Counted from the first letter of the stretch, positions 8,555 through 20,875 are shown. The stretch: 64,000 nt of DNA from Rhipidocladum racemiflorum (GCA_036346355.1 CM070583.1:9920001-9984000), one strand, 5' to 3'. Program-made: numbers and translations. The notes: generated from the sequence alone by a model not told the origin.

Positions 8555-10460
8555 TTTGTGAGTAAAAGTTATAGCTGACCTAAATAGTAATAGAATTATG
8601 GAGAATTATGGACAGAACTCTAGACCTCAAAATTTTAACTATAAGTAGGTCTTACCATTATACTCAGTCAGAAATTTTTTTAAAAATTAAGAAGTAGTTT
8701 AGCTATTTTTTTCACTTAATCATTGCAGTTTTCAAATTCTGCAAAAAGTAGTAAAAGAATTGTAAGAAAATAAATAATGTGATTCTTGTGCTACAATTTT
8801 TATGGTAAAACTATAATGTATATTCACACTTCCATTAAAACTTTAAAAAATTAATATGTCCATCTAAACCATTACAAAAATCATAAAACGAAAAAATTGT
8901 ACTGTGCACCAGGTAATTTTAGAATTTTTATAAAATAAAAGTAAATAATTTTAGGCTAAAATTTTTATGGTAAAACTATCAGGTATATTTACACTTGCAG
9001 TAAAAAATTTAAAAATTAATATGTCCATATAGTCCTTTACAAAAATCAAAAACTGAAAAAATTGAACTGTGCAGCAGGTATTGTTAGAATTGTTATAAAT
9101 TAAAAATAAATAATTTTAGGCTAAAATTTTTATGGTAAAACTATCATGTAGATTCACACTTCCAGTAAAAAGTTCAGAAATTTTAGGCTAAAAATCAATA
9201 ACCGTAAACAATTTTAACCTAAAATTTCTACTGGCGGTGGAAAACTTATCCCTTAACTTAGTACAAAAGTTTGGAAAATTCTGGAGTTGAAATGAATTAT
9301 GGAGAAATCTAGAGAGAACTGTAACTAGTAAAAGTTAATTATTCGTTGGTAAAAGTTAAAGCTGACCTAAATAGTAAAAGAATTATAGAGAAATCTAGAA
9401 AGAACTGTAGGCCTCAAAAATTTTACTGTAAGTAGGTCTTACCATTATCCTCAGTCAGTAAAATTTGTAAAGATGAATAAGTGGTTTAGCTATTTTTTTT
9501 CACTTAATCATTGAAGTTTTGAAATTCTGCAAAAGGTAGTAAAAGAATTCTAAAAAAATAAATACTATGATTCTTCTCCTAAAATTTTTATGGTACAACT
9601 ATCATGTAGACTCACACTTCCAGTAAAAATTCCAAAATTTAATATGTCCATCTAGACCCTTACAAAAATCAAAAACCGAAATAATTGAACTGTCCAACAG
9701 GTAATGTTAGAATTTTTATAAAATAACCGTAAATAATTTAAGGCTAGAATTTTTATGGTCAAACTATCATATAGATTCACACTTCCAGTAAAAATTTCAA
9801 AAATTAATATGTCCATCCAGACCCTTACAAAAATCAAAAACCGAAATAATTGAACTGTGGAGCACGAAATGTTAGAGTTGTTATAAAATAACCGTAAATA
9901 ATTTTAGGCAAAAATTTTTATGGTAAAACTATCATGTAGATTCACACTTCCAGTAAAAATTTTGAAATTTAACATGTCCATCTAGACCCTTACAAAAATT
10001 AAAAACCGAAATAATTGAACTGTGCAACACGTAATGTTAGAGTTGTTATAAAATAATCGTAAATAATTTTAGGCTAAAATTTTTATGGTAAAACTATCAT
10101 GTAGATTCACACTTCCAGTAAAAATTCCAAAAATTAATATGTCCATCTAGATTTGTACTGCGCATCAGGTAATGTTAGAATTGTCATAAAATAACCGTAA
10201 ATAATTTTAGAGAAAAATATTTATGGTAAAACTATCATGTAGATTCACACTTCCAATAAAACTTTCGAAAAATAAAATGTCCATGTAAACCCTTACAAAA
10301 ATGAAAAACCGAAAAAATTGTACTGTCCAGCAGGTAATGGTAGAATTGTTATAAAATAACAAATAATAATTTGAGCCTAAATTTTGTACTGATGGTGCAA
10401 AACTTATCCTTTAACTTAGTTTAAAAGTTTGGAAAATTTTGGAGTTGAAATGACCCACGA
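8555..10460 (+). repeat. Array of about 165-bp tandem repeats with higher-order structure
   Basis: The landmark TTTTTATGGTAAAACTA (with variants) occurs at about 8799, 8966, 9131, 9590, 9753, 9919, 10084 and 10221. The usual spacing is 163-166 bp. Units contain CAGGTAATGTTAGAAT, AAATAATTTTAGGC and AATATGTCCATCTAGACC. The array is a doubled block: a leader (8575-8810 and 9361-9600, with AAGTAGGTCTTACCATTAT), then 165-bp units, then a tail (9218-9303 and 10,378-10,460, with AAACTTATCC and TTTGGAAAATT). The second block has more units. It lies directly upstream of the transposase gene. Confidence 0.85.
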
Positions 10461-10638
10461 ACGTGGAGTAGAAAAAAGGGTTTGCGTGATGAACATCACA
10501 ACGGCACTAAATGCTCAAATGTAATAAATGTCTTTGCTTATGAAATAATGGCGTACATAATAATACACTTTTGTTCAGCATGCTACCATGTATTACTAAA
10601 TGACACAACTAAATTTAATAATGCATTGACAGATTTCG

Positions 10639-13259
10639 ATGGCTACAACACTGCATATTTACTATGGAGATGCTCCCACAGAAGTGCGCGGACCTTTTGT
10701 TAGCATGCATAGCTGTATGCGCACGCAGGCCGCAATAGATCTACCTATTGGACCTAAAGACCTCATAGGGATAGTAGCTCAAAGATTGGCTATTGACCGG
10801 AGAAGGTATAAACTACGCCTACAAGCGGTTCGGCCCCGTTTGGTGCCGAACACCGCACAAGTAGTGTGCAACCTGTGGGAGCTTCGTAACAGAAGTTCCT
10901 GGGACCTGTACGTTGCAAAGGCTGTAGAGGAATCTTTTCAGATTGGTGTGTACGCTGAGATGGTACCACGTCAATCAAGCGAAGAGGAAGGCGCAGGGGC
11001 AACCTCGTTGATGCCTGTAGAGGGCGACATTGGTATTGCCGGTAACACGTTAGAGGTGGGAGGGTCTTCTGGAGGTCATAGTACAGAAGTAGAGGAGAGT
11101 GTGGAGGGAGAGCACGGGGTTAATGTGGTCGTAGAGGAGGTCGATGTGGAGGTCATGGAAGATGAAGTCCTCGACGCCACGGGTGAAGAAACAGAGGATG
11201 GTGAGGACGATGTGGGGTCTGCTGTCGCCTATTTCCGCCAAGTAGATGCGGATCAGTGCGTAATTGCCGATTACTCACAGATTTCCAGCCATCCCCAGCA
11301 TAGCGACATACGGGTAAAACAGGTCTTCCCCAATAAAATCGAGCTGGTGCACTTCATTAGCAGCTACGCCATCATGACCCGGCGTGAGCACTATGTTTAT
11401 AAGTCAGGGCCGGAAGTCTATGAGGTTAGATGCGCTAAGATCGGACAATGCCCGTACCGTGTACGGGCGCACCGACCAAAGAATGAGAGCCAGTTTGCCA
11501 TTTCACGCTACACGGGGCACACATGTTGCGCCGAGGTGGTGATGAGCATGAACAATTCCATGGATGCCAAATTCATAGCCCAGGAAATCCTTGGAGTCGT
11601 CGAAGCTGACATCAAACTAGCACCAAAGTCCATAATTGCCCAGATGCAGAGCAAATACGGGATGGTAATCACGTACCATCTGGCGTGGCGAGCAAAACAG
11701 AAGGCTCTAACGATGTTATTAGGGTCATTCAAAGAGTCATACAACTGGGCTCCTCGCCTTATGCGCCAGATAGCACAGACCAACCCAGGCACAGAATGGG
11801 GCATTGACCAACAGCCTATGCTGCTAGAGAATGGATCTGTTGCTGAAGGTCACCAATTCCTTATGAGGCTTTGCTGGGCATTTGCACAGTGCATCGAAGC
11901 ATTTAGGCATTGCCGCCCTGTGGTATGTGTGGATGGCACGTTCCTAACTGGGAAGTATCAGGGGACTCTTCTCACCGCCCTAGCTGCTGACGGAAACAAT
12001 CAAATAGTCCCAGTTGCCTTTGCGATTGTAGAGAGCGAGAACAACGATAGTTGGCTTTGGTTCATGCGGTTCGTGAAGACCAAGGTGGTCAGGAATAGGC
12101 TCGGGGTGTGCGTCGTCTCTGATCGCAATGCTTTGGGTACATTGCATGCTCTCGAGGTTATGAAGGGGGGGAGGGACCCTTCGTGTGCTTGGCCTGATGT
12201 GGAATGCCGGTGGTGCATGCGACACCTAGGTGCAAACTTGTACACCGCATACAAGAATCGCAGCATGGTGAAGCAGTTCAAGATTATGTGCATGCAGAAC
12301 CAAGTGCGTAAGTTCGAAGCAATATTTGCACAGTTGAACGAACGCACGAGGAAGTTAGTGGAAGATCAGGAGCAGCAGACCTCCCAGATTGTTGGTGGTC
12401 AAGGAGTTTCTGTACGGCGTAATACTACGTTCGCGCAGTGGATCGCCGGCAAACCGGCGGAGAGATGGGCACTGGCACACGACACGCATGGCGCACGGTA
12501 AGTAGTAATATTCTATTATATACCCCAATATGTCCCGTTCTCTAATTGAAGTGTGACTGGATTTTCAGTTACATGGTGATGACCACGAACATCGCTGAGT
12601 CGTACAACAACGTTCTGAGAGGGGTCCGTGGCTGCCGATATGCTCAATAATTGAGCTCACTTTATCGGACCATGGAGTACTTCCGAGACCGTGGCCGCAG
12701 CAGAAGAATCGAGTCCACATTTGCACCGCTGCGTGTCGAAGCTCTTCTAGAGAAGCGCCGCTTGAAGGCACAATTTCACTTGGCGCAGTTGTTCGATCCC
12801 GTGCGGAACGAATTCAAGATTTCATGTAGGAGGAAATATGCCTCGAGCTATATCGCGGGTGACACCGTCCAAACGTGTTGGATTGGAGCGGACAAGGCTC
12901 ATTGCACTTGTAACAAGCCCCGTCTGGAGCATATTCCGTGCTCCCACGTGCTTGCCGCCTGTCGTCAGCTTAGTGGCAACACGGGAGCCCAGTTTGTGTC
13001 CCCGTACTACAGAATGCAAGCTATACGAAAGACGTGGCAGCCAAAAATGAGAAACTTTGGCGATCGTAGTTACAGGGACATGGTGGCCCCCTGTACGTGG
13101 TATCCGTTCCCTTCGACGAAGCGGGATCAACCAGGAAGGCCATCCTCATCGCGACTTAGGGGCGACATGGATGCTTCACAAGGTGGTGTTGTTCTGCGAC
13201 TTTGTGGAAAATGCAGGCAGCCGGGCCATGACCGCAGATCATGCCCTAATAGGGCTTAA
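10639..13259 (+). pseudogene. MuDR/MULE transposase, two exons
   Basis: Transposase of a Mutator-like element. Exon 1 is 10,639-12,497, the intron 12,498-12,568 (GTAAGT...TTTTCAG), exon 2 12,569-13,259. The N-terminus (LHIYYGD...) resembles the PB1-like leader of MULE proteins and is followed by an acidic linker (residues about 110-210). A MuDR-type DNA-binding segment comes next (IRVKQVFPNKIELVHFI, YTGHTC). The catalytic core shows VDGTFLTGKYQG (Asp near residue 432), VVSDRN (Asp near 495) and CRWCMRHL; the third acidic residue is probably in TTNIAESYN of exon 2. A SWIM finger (CTC...CSH, about 12,905-12,955) and a CCHC knuckle (CGKCRQPGHDRRSC) end the protein. A TAA at 12,648-12,650 sits in a short out-of-frame stretch, so the gene is damaged or miscalled there. 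Confidence 0.9.
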
Positions 13260-13467
13260 TGTCGCAATTGAGCTATTTCGAATTTTGTATAAGTGCGAAC
13301 ATATGTCCATGTAAGGTGGCGCTTGCGTACGAACTAGAAAAATAAATGGAGAAGTTTTTTAATGTCATTGTTTTGCCTTCTTATTTCATTAGGATGATGA
13401 TAAATTTTTCCTTCTGGAGTAATCTCGTCTTTATTTTTCTTGAAGGTAACGGGAAGCGGCCACCAAA

Positions 13468-15998
13468 ATGGCACTGCCAGAGTTGCTCCACGAACAAATC
13501 GACTCAAAGCATAGGGCCAGGAAATTGGCCGCACGTGAAAAGGTTGTACGACACACTACATAAGTTCATGGTTTTAATACACATTAATATTTTCCGTCTG
13601 ATATACCATCTTCCTCTCCAGCTTCATGCCATGCGTCTAAGGGGATCCCGGCAGCTGAAAATTCTTGACGACAGATTCGATGTCCCACTTGCACATTGCG
13701 GCCTGCTCCCATTTGCGAAGCTTATGAATGGGGCAAACATGGGTGGTGGAAGACGAACTCCTCTTCCGGCTTTAGACGCTGCACTTTTGACAACCCTTGT
13801 TGATCGTTGGCGGCCAGAGACGCATACTTTCCACCTGCCGCTTGGGGAGATGACTATCACCCTACGAGATGTGGCGTTGATTACAGGGCTTCCTATTGCT
13901 GGCCAACCATTTGTTGTTGCAAAGCCAGAGCGAGTGGCATGGCACCACTACCTAGAGAACAGGTAACATAAACATATTGCATTTAATCAGCACCACTCAA
14001 TCAAAATTTTAAAGGCCTGACATGATTAAATGAAACTGTAGGTTCGGGGTGGAGTACCATGGGAGCGACCAGGGGGTGTCATTCTCATGGTTGCGTCAGT
14101 TGGAAGAGTTCCAAGCTTGCCCAGCAGACGCGGACCTGGCAACCGTGAACAGACACTACGAAGTGTACCTACTCGGACTCCTAGGGGGTGTGATGTTCAC
14201 GCACACAAATGGAGACAACGTCGCTACACATCTTGTGTGGGTTGCCCGGCAGCTAGCCATGGATGCGTGACGAGGGCGCACCACAGGGAGTTTCACGGGA
14301 TCCGCGGTTCTAGCGGACACCTATCGTGCCTTGTGTGACGCTGCGGCAGACGGACAGCACAGAGCTCCATCTTGACGGGTTGTCCGTATCTTCTGCAGCT
14401 TTGGTCATGGTTTTACCTTCCTATGTCTCGTCCAAGAGTTGACAGGCCTTACTACCCAGTGCCTGTAAATGATGACGTGCCCCAGCCGATGCGTCCAACT
14501 TTTGGTTACATATACATGCACGCTAGGTTGCGCTGGGCGCAAGAAGTTGATCGTGGGTCATACATGCGCGTCGTCGCCGACCTGGACTTTCTGACCCAGG
14601 ATCACGTCGATTGGGACCCGTTCTCCTACGATCGCATGCACGAAGTAGCAGAAGGAGGACGCATATCTTTTGCGTGCAACCAAGACGAAGCGTACTGGCT
14701 CACGCAATGCCACATAGTGTGCATGAATGCTGTCGAGGTGTACTCACCAGAGCGTGTGCAACGACAGTTTGGTCGTCGACAGTTGATTCCTCCACCCCCC
14801 CACGATCCGCCGGTCCGTCGCATGGGTAAGCTGAAATCAACATTACATTTCTGAAGTCCCACTATAGTTATCATCATATTGGACTAACGGCATGTAAGCT
14901 AAATTTTCAGGAGGAGCTCACAAGGCCACAACTACGACTGGAGAGCCGTACATCAAGCACACATCACGCGATGGTCGAGTCAGCTACGGCCGATGTGTAC
15001 GAGCCAACCGGGCCTTACAATGCCATCGAGCATCGGGCCTACCTCGACCGGGTACAGGCCTCGAACAAGGTGTGTTCTTCTTGCATGTCAAGCCCACGAA
15101 CAAGCACAAAACTATGTGCGTGACTACGCCGAGAGAGTTCACGGTGTGCGTGTCTGAGACTCCCATATGTGTTTAAATACTTTCGATATCATGTACAGCT
15201 TGGACATCGATATGTACTAACAGAACGATGTATTCGTACACAGACTCAGGAGTCCGCAAACTTACAGGACGAGGCGGACGAAATGTTTACGCAAACCGGG
15301 CATCAGGGTCCGCATAGTGTCCATCCTAGGCGTGGTTTCTTTCGCAGGGCGGGGGATCGCTTGCGATCTGCCATTCGGGCAGTTGGAGGTCACCGGCCGG
15401 CCACACGAAGAAGCTATGATGAGGCGGCCGATCCAACCCCCCAGCATTCGTCCCCACCCTTGAGGTCAATGTCCATGAGGTATCCTCCACCAGCTTTCAC
15501 TGGCGGCAAACCTGGCACAAACGCAGGCATCCACATCGACACATGGTGCCGATAGCCAATGGCGCTCGGCGTTCACGCCGATCCACGGCCCCATCTAACG
15601 GGAGAGATGTCACAGGCCTCGACATGAATCGGCCCATCGACTCCACCGATCGGGATGGGCGACGACATGTTCAGCTCCCAGCAGACATTTGGATACGGGC
15701 AGAATGCTCCCCCCCCTAAAATGAAGGAAACTGGCAGGCCTTCGACAATGCGTTCACTAAGACATTTGGTGCTGGCTTTGGATTATCTAGCTTGCTGCAA
15801 ACGCCTTTTACCTCATACCCACGTCCTGACCTGGCTGGAGGATCTAACTGGTTATCTTCGACAGGTGGGTCACAGTTGGACCAGACACCACTACCACCTG
15901 CACCGCAGCCTAGCCCATTTGCAGGATGGAATATTTACACTGGATCAGGATATGTTGTCGCCCCGCCAGCACCGACAGAGGATAACCAGATGCCGTAG
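13468..15998 (+). pseudogene. Plant mobile domain (PMD) gene within MULE, multi-exon, frameshifted
   Basis: PMD proteins include Arabidopsis MAIN/MAIL1 and many transposon-borne copies. Exon 1 (13,468-13,542) begins MALPELLHEQIDSKHRA. Exon 2 (13,622-13,962) holds the hallmark LVDRWRPETHTFHLPLGEM followed by LRDVALITGLPI. Exon 3 starts at 14,042. Later motifs are GSAVLADTYRALCDA, LLQLWSWFYLPMSRPRV, AVEVYSPERVQRQFGR and HNYDWRAVHQAHITRW. Another intron is 14,826-14,910. The frame changes near 14,268, 14,366, in the exon from 14,911 and in the tail. The Pro/Gly-rich tail (SSLLQTPFTSYP...) ends near 15,998. It follows the transposase by 208 bp on the same strand, so the two probably move together. 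Confidence 0.8.
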
Positions 15999-17640
15999 CC
16001 GACAACACGAGTTGGACCGTCGCAAGCAGCAGGGACACGAGAAAGACGTGCACCCCAAAATTACACCCCTAGTGCATATGATAGTAGATGGGGAGCTGGG
16101 GGACAGTGATTGTCGTTGGGCTGTATGTACCTTTTTGTAACAGTAACAGTGCAATCAATAAATATTTGCTATGTGCTGACTAATATTCCTATTTCTTTCA
16201 ATAAATTATGCGACGCTGGTATTTTGAGCCCATTTGCAGTATTGAAGACAAAAACCGAAATTGGGGATTTTGAGCTTCTCTTTTTTTTTTTTGAAATCTG
16301 GGCACTACTTCAAACCGGCATAACTTACTCCAAATTAATCCAAAATAAGCAAACAAATACATTTTTGAAATCTACTCGAAATTCCCTACAAGTTCTCAGG
16401 CAAATTTTTTTCCAAATTCGGCCTCCAATTAATTCAAATTCGCAGCTCAATATCCAATTCACCAATTTCGTCCATTTCGGACAGTCGAAACTAAAAACGG
16501 CATAACTTTCTAATGGAATGTCCAAATGGATTGATTCTAGTTGGAGATGCTATATAATTTCACCCTCTACAACTTCCTAAGCAAATGTAAACTCCAATTC
16601 TGCCTCTAAGTAGCTCGACCAAGAGAAAACTGAGAGCCAAAAATCTGCCCGACCAAGCAAACTTTCATCTCGCGGTTGTGTGGTGGAGGGAGGAAGAAGA
16701 GGGAGCAGCTCACGGTTTGGGAATGAAGTGGCTGCCACCCACACCACATAACCCACACTTTCATCTCCCCAAAATACCCCCCAAGCAAACCAACCAAATT
16801 GGCTAAGTCCTCCAACAGAAAACAAATGCTAGATTCACTTTTTGAGCCAAGTTTAAAATCGTTGTTTGACACCGGATTGGCGAGATGACTCCACCACTAT
16901 ATAGAGAAATGTTTTACTTCGCAGCCATGTAACCCGCGCACTCTAGGTCATTATAGATTGCCGCCACAAGGCTCCAAAGTTGGTTGAACGTCACAAGTGC
17001 GGACTGAAATTTTTGGCTCTAAACTTTTGGTTAAGCTTGGGATACTCCTAAGTGGCAGTTTAGGACATTAATCAAGCCGAATTGACCTTAAGAGCGGCTA
17101 AAACTTAATTGATGCGAAACTTAGCCGCTATAATCGGAATTCGACCCGGGACCGTGGATAACCGGCAGACATATCATGTCGTAAGCATGGTCAGTCGAGA
17201 ACTGTCCGAAATGTCATGTCAAATGCATGTGTGGTACAGATCGCTCGAGTCGTCTCGTCGAAGCATAGCTGCCAAAGCCTGATCGGCACCTCTCTACCGC
17301 CTAGAAAGTCTGTATGCATATGCTCGGTATCAAGCATAGGCATAGCCGCAAAGCGAATCCGATGTCGCCACGTGTAGCTTTCTGTCCCGCCCTCGCCTCA
17401 TGCGCTAATGTGCCGCCAGCTGTTGCCCATCGCCACCGGCTAAGCTATAGCCAGGCCCCATCACAAGGCAAGCGATACCTCTGCCCGGCCCGATTCCCTC
17501 CCAACTTGGCGCTTTACGGCTTTTGGTGGGTGAAACAGCATCGGTACGTGATACGTCGCATTAAGTCAATTCATGACGGAATCCAATGCGGTAGAAACTC
17601 GAGCTTACGACTAATAATGTTGCTAATTAACGTGATTATA
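15999..17640. other. Intergenic stretch between PMD and GRF-like genes
   Basis: No convincing coding sequence. The first half is AT-rich and contains GGCATAACTT repeats (about 16,318 and 16,499) that resemble sequence in the chromovirus LTRs. A TATATAG at about 16,899 is isolated. The frame at 17,314-17,649 shows no domain, and I treat it as chance. Confidence 0.45.
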
Positions 17641-17689
17641 AATAAATGAGATAGTTTTACGTAAGAAAATCGTGTTTAATGTAAACGTC

Positions 17690-17720
17690 ACAGTGATGAC
17701 GTTTCACTCTATATAAGGAG
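17690..17720 (+). promoter_or_regulatory. Putative promoter of GRF-like gene
   Basis: TATATAAGG (17,710-17,718) is preceded by GTGATGACGTTTCAC, which contains a TGACG core. A pyrimidine-rich leader follows. The nearest downstream gene on the strand is the GRF-like zinc-finger gene, whose ATG is about 830 bp away, so an intron in the leader is likely. Confidence 0.5.
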
Positions 17721-18297
17721 GTCGTGCGTCGCAGGGAAGGATTGCCCAATTCACAACGGTGGCTCTCTCCGTCTTTGCACTGGACTCTCTCTTCGCGCTG
17801 CTTGCTTTCTTCGTTCTGAGGTCTTGTGGGTTTTTCCTTCTACTGCTGTACGGTAAGGTATTGCTAGTCCATTTGTTTTCTACATGGGTCGCAAGGTTAT
17901 ATTATGGTGAGAAGTATTTACGTGCGTATCTTTTCGTTGCAGACATTTTTTACGGGATAAGGAGCATAAACATTTCATTGGTGTTTTTGTGTTAGAGACG
18001 TTGTTTCCTACTGCTGGTTCGAGAAAACTCCGAGTAAGGCAAGCACCCGTCGATACCACTGTTTTACCTTGATTATGCTTTTTTTTCATGAAACCATGTA
18101 TGCATGTATAGCTCCCAGTAAACACCATATATTCCGAACCTGGCATATATATCCCCGCTTTCCATCAAAATTGCCAATTAATCGTAGCGTAAAGTAATAA
18201 CCTTCTAGCATAAAATAATAACCTTCTTTTGGGACTTCGAGTCTCTACAGAGGTAAGGACCCTCTGCCGAGCTAGCACTATAACGTTGAACTGTGTC

Positions 18298-18311
18298 GGG
18301 GGGGGGGGGGG
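18298..18311 (+). repeat. Poly-G run (14 G)
   Basis: An uninterrupted run of 14 G lies in the presumed leader of the GRF-like gene. Such runs are rare and hard to sequence, so the length is uncertain. Confidence 0.8.
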
Positions 18312-18545
18312 CTGGACCCTCCGATGACCAATGGACTGTCTTTATGTGGTACGATTATTCGCTTCGACGAAGGACTGTGTTTATTTTTGGACGTAATCAC
18401 TACTTGGACCCCAAAGGAGTTCACATCCTTTCTATACTTAATAACTCGAACAAACACGGCAATCGGTAAATCTTATTGTGATTCTGACTGATGTGTCTGC
18501 TTCATGTAGATACCGACTTCAGTATTTCTCGCTTCTGTCAAAGCC

Positions 18546-19130
18546 ATGTCTCACGGGTCGAGCTCAACGGTTGCCAATGCAGGGCGGGTAATGTGCCCTA
18601 ACTGTCATGTGGAAGCCCAAACTGGTACTCCACCACTACAGAAATAACGAGCAGGCGTATTATAGATGCCCTAATTTCTCAGACGTCTCTACGATTTTTC
18701 AAATCTTCATGTTTTCATGAGTACTCTCTGCTCGAGTTTGATATAACCATGTTAACACTGCCGTGTAGCCTACGGATGCCAATATTCTCGGTGGGCACTC
18801 ATCAATACATCAACAGTACCAGACAGGACGCTGCCCAGGGTACAGCAGAGGATGGACCTCGGGCAGGAACTTAATAGGCTAACTGTACGTGAATTACCGC
18901 AAAGAGACGGAGTACGTCCTCAACAACAAGAGGACCCTCAAATGCAGTGCCGTGAGCAGGAGGAGGGGGAGAAGCGCATGAAGGTTGCCGAACAAATGCG
19001 TGCAGAGAGGGAGGCCGAACGGCAGCACCTGGCGGCCGAGCAGGAGGCCGAGCGTGACAGGAAGCGCGAGAGGGCGGCGGCAGGCACCGATGGGTTGCGC
19101 AAGGGGAAATATCCTCGGTGCACTCAGTAA
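18546..19130 (+). pseudogene. GRF-like zinc finger plus coiled-coil protein
   Basis: A two-exon gene. Exon 1 starts MSHGSSSTVANAGRVMCPNC at 18,546 and contains, after a one-base frame change near 18,650, NNEQAYYRCPNFSD. Exon 2 begins at 18,769 after GTGTAG and opens with YGCQYSRWALINTSTVP. CxxC, then YYRC, then CQYSRW matches the spacing style of GRF-type zinc fingers. The C-terminal 90 residues are a charged coiled coil (EQEEGEKRMKVAEQMRAER and on), stopping at TAA 19,128-19,130. GRF-type plus coiled-coil proteins are common near plant DNA transposons. Strand and position suggest it is a third MULE-borne gene. The frame change in exon 1 makes the copy doubtful. Confidence 0.55.
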
Positions 19131-19527
19131 AGTGTACGAGAAGGGCCGTTGTTGTTCTTCCCTTTCCCTAAGGCATGTTAGGTTTAGTCCGGTATACTCG
19201 GTAGAGTGTGCCATACATGCCATTGCTATTTAGCATTTCTAAGCCATATGCAATTCAGTACATTCTTATTGATCTTTGTTTTAATTTGGAGTTTAACCAT
19301 TTTGGAAAGCTCATTTGGATTTTCAATTTTAGTTATGTTATTTTTTTATTGGCTTGGAAAGTAGAACTTGCAATGCAAATTGAAATTGGTAAAGTCTAAA
19401 ACTTTAATGGGACTACTGATAAACCTTAGATACCCTATTTATCACCTCTGAAAATTTTTATGGAATTTGGAAATGAATTATTATTTTCAGGAATCCAAAA
19501 ACAGTAAATGGAATAGTAGACCTAGAG
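19131..19527. other. 3' flank of GRF-like gene, no gene seen
   Basis: AT-rich sequence without a convincing frame or repeat. It may contain the 3' untranslated region of the upstream gene. Confidence 0.4.
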
Positions 19528-19650
19528 CAATGTTAGATTTATATAAAAATAAATATAAATGATCTTGATCTGAAATTTTTACCATAGTTTGGAAATGACG
19601 TCAGTTAAGTACAGTAAAATTTTTAAATCAATTTGAGTTGGTTTGCATCT
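19528..19650 (+). repeat. Diverged copy of the 165-bp repeat
   Basis: ATGTTAGATTTATATAAAA, then TAAATGATCTTGATCTGAAATTTTTA and CAGTAAAATTTTTAAATCAA line up in order with the unit of the 8.6-10.4 kb array, in the same orientation. It lies on the other side of the transposase, PMD and GRF-like genes and may mark the far side of the element. Confidence 0.45.
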
Positions 19651-19854
19651 CCAAAAATTTTGTTTTCAAAAAATGCAATTTAATGACACCGTGTGGCGGA
19701 AACCAGCTTTCCTCCATGCCATGCGGCAGAAGCCACCTCGGCTGACGGAACCAACTGCTATTCACCGCATTTCAAAACACTGCAATTTAACAGCAATCAG
19801 CAATCTGTCAGCTCGTCATCGAACTTCAACAGCAATCAGCAATCTGACCTCACC

Positions 19855-20035
19855 TGGCCGAACCCCCTTTCCGCCACCTCACCTGGCTGAAGCCCCCTTT
19901 CCTCCACGCCTCACGGCGGAAGCCCCCCTTTCCTCCACCCCACACGGCGGAAACGCCCTTTCCTCCACCCCACACGGCGGAAACCCCCTTTCCGCCACGC
20001 CGTGTGGCGGAAGCCACCCCATCCGGCGGAAATCG
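19855..20035. repeat. GC-rich minisatellite (about 31-bp units) with palindrome
   Basis: Five or six units carry CCTTTCC(T/G)CCAC and CGGCGGAA at about 31-bp spacing. At 19,990-20,012 a unit forms a perfect inverted repeat TTCCGCCAC-N5-GTGGCGGAA. Related single motifs lie at 19,692 and 19,722. Local composition is far more GC-rich than the flanks. Confidence 0.75.
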
Positions 20036-20402
20036 CATCCATTCATGGCATTTCATTTTACTGCAGGTTATTTTTCCAATTTCTATTTAACTGTAGATTA
20101 TTTGCTCAATTTTTCCATAAAAACACACACACGCACGCATCCAGAAGTACGTCCTGGATTGACAGTAACATATGATTACCTCCTCCCGACTGCTCTTTCT
20201 GTCTCCCTCAATTCCCTGCGTGTACTACCTCCCAAGTCTATGCTCTTCCCCATCTAAACTCCAATTCGTCTTCTAGAAGATCAGGTCCGTACCGTTGACA
20301 GGCCTGGCGGTGCGTAAAATAGTGGTGCAGCAGCAAGGATGGAATGGATGGCGACGGCCTGGCCGGCTGGTCCGTCGTGCCAAGGATCGATCGATCGTTC
20401 AC

Positions 20403-20468
20403 GTCATCACGAGCAGCAGCAAGGTACGTCATCACGAGCAGCAGCAGGGTACGTCATCACGGTGCAAG
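20403..20468 (+). repeat. 25-bp minisatellite, about 2.5 units
   Basis: GTCATCACGAGCAGCAGCA followed by AGGTAC or GGGTAC repeats twice and then begins a third time. Confidence 0.85.
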
Positions 20469-20875
20469 GAATTTGATGGCAAACAGTTTCGTCCTTGGTT
20501 GCACCAATAACAGGAACTTATCACATTTAGTTACACATTCCAAGAGTTTATTTCTAATCAAGAATAGTTTTTAATTTCTAGTTCTCATTTTAATTATGTG
20601 GACAGTGTTTTACCCTCAGGACTGAACTGTCTTCAGAGAGATACTCCTTGTTTTCGTGGTTCGATCTCCTTGTACAATTCAATCTTCATCCACTCAGCGC
20701 AGTTGTAAAAATCCCTTGCATTTCTGCAATAAGTGATCAGCTAGGGTAATATGTTTTTTTTCTTCTATACATTCCTTAGTTGTTATGTAAAATCTTATAA
20801 CGATAATGATATCTAATGAGCAACCAAGGACTGAGCGTACGTAGCTGGCGCTCGTCCAGCCCGTCTGGGTTCGAC

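Noticed and set aside
8555..10460. Centromeric satellite
   Set aside because: The period is suggestive, but there are only about eight units, embedded beside MULE genes with distinct leaders and tails; kept only as a possibility.
17314..17649. 111-codon frame upstream of the GRF-like gene
   Set aside because: No domain, no splice context, and it lies upstream of the better TATA box at 17,710.
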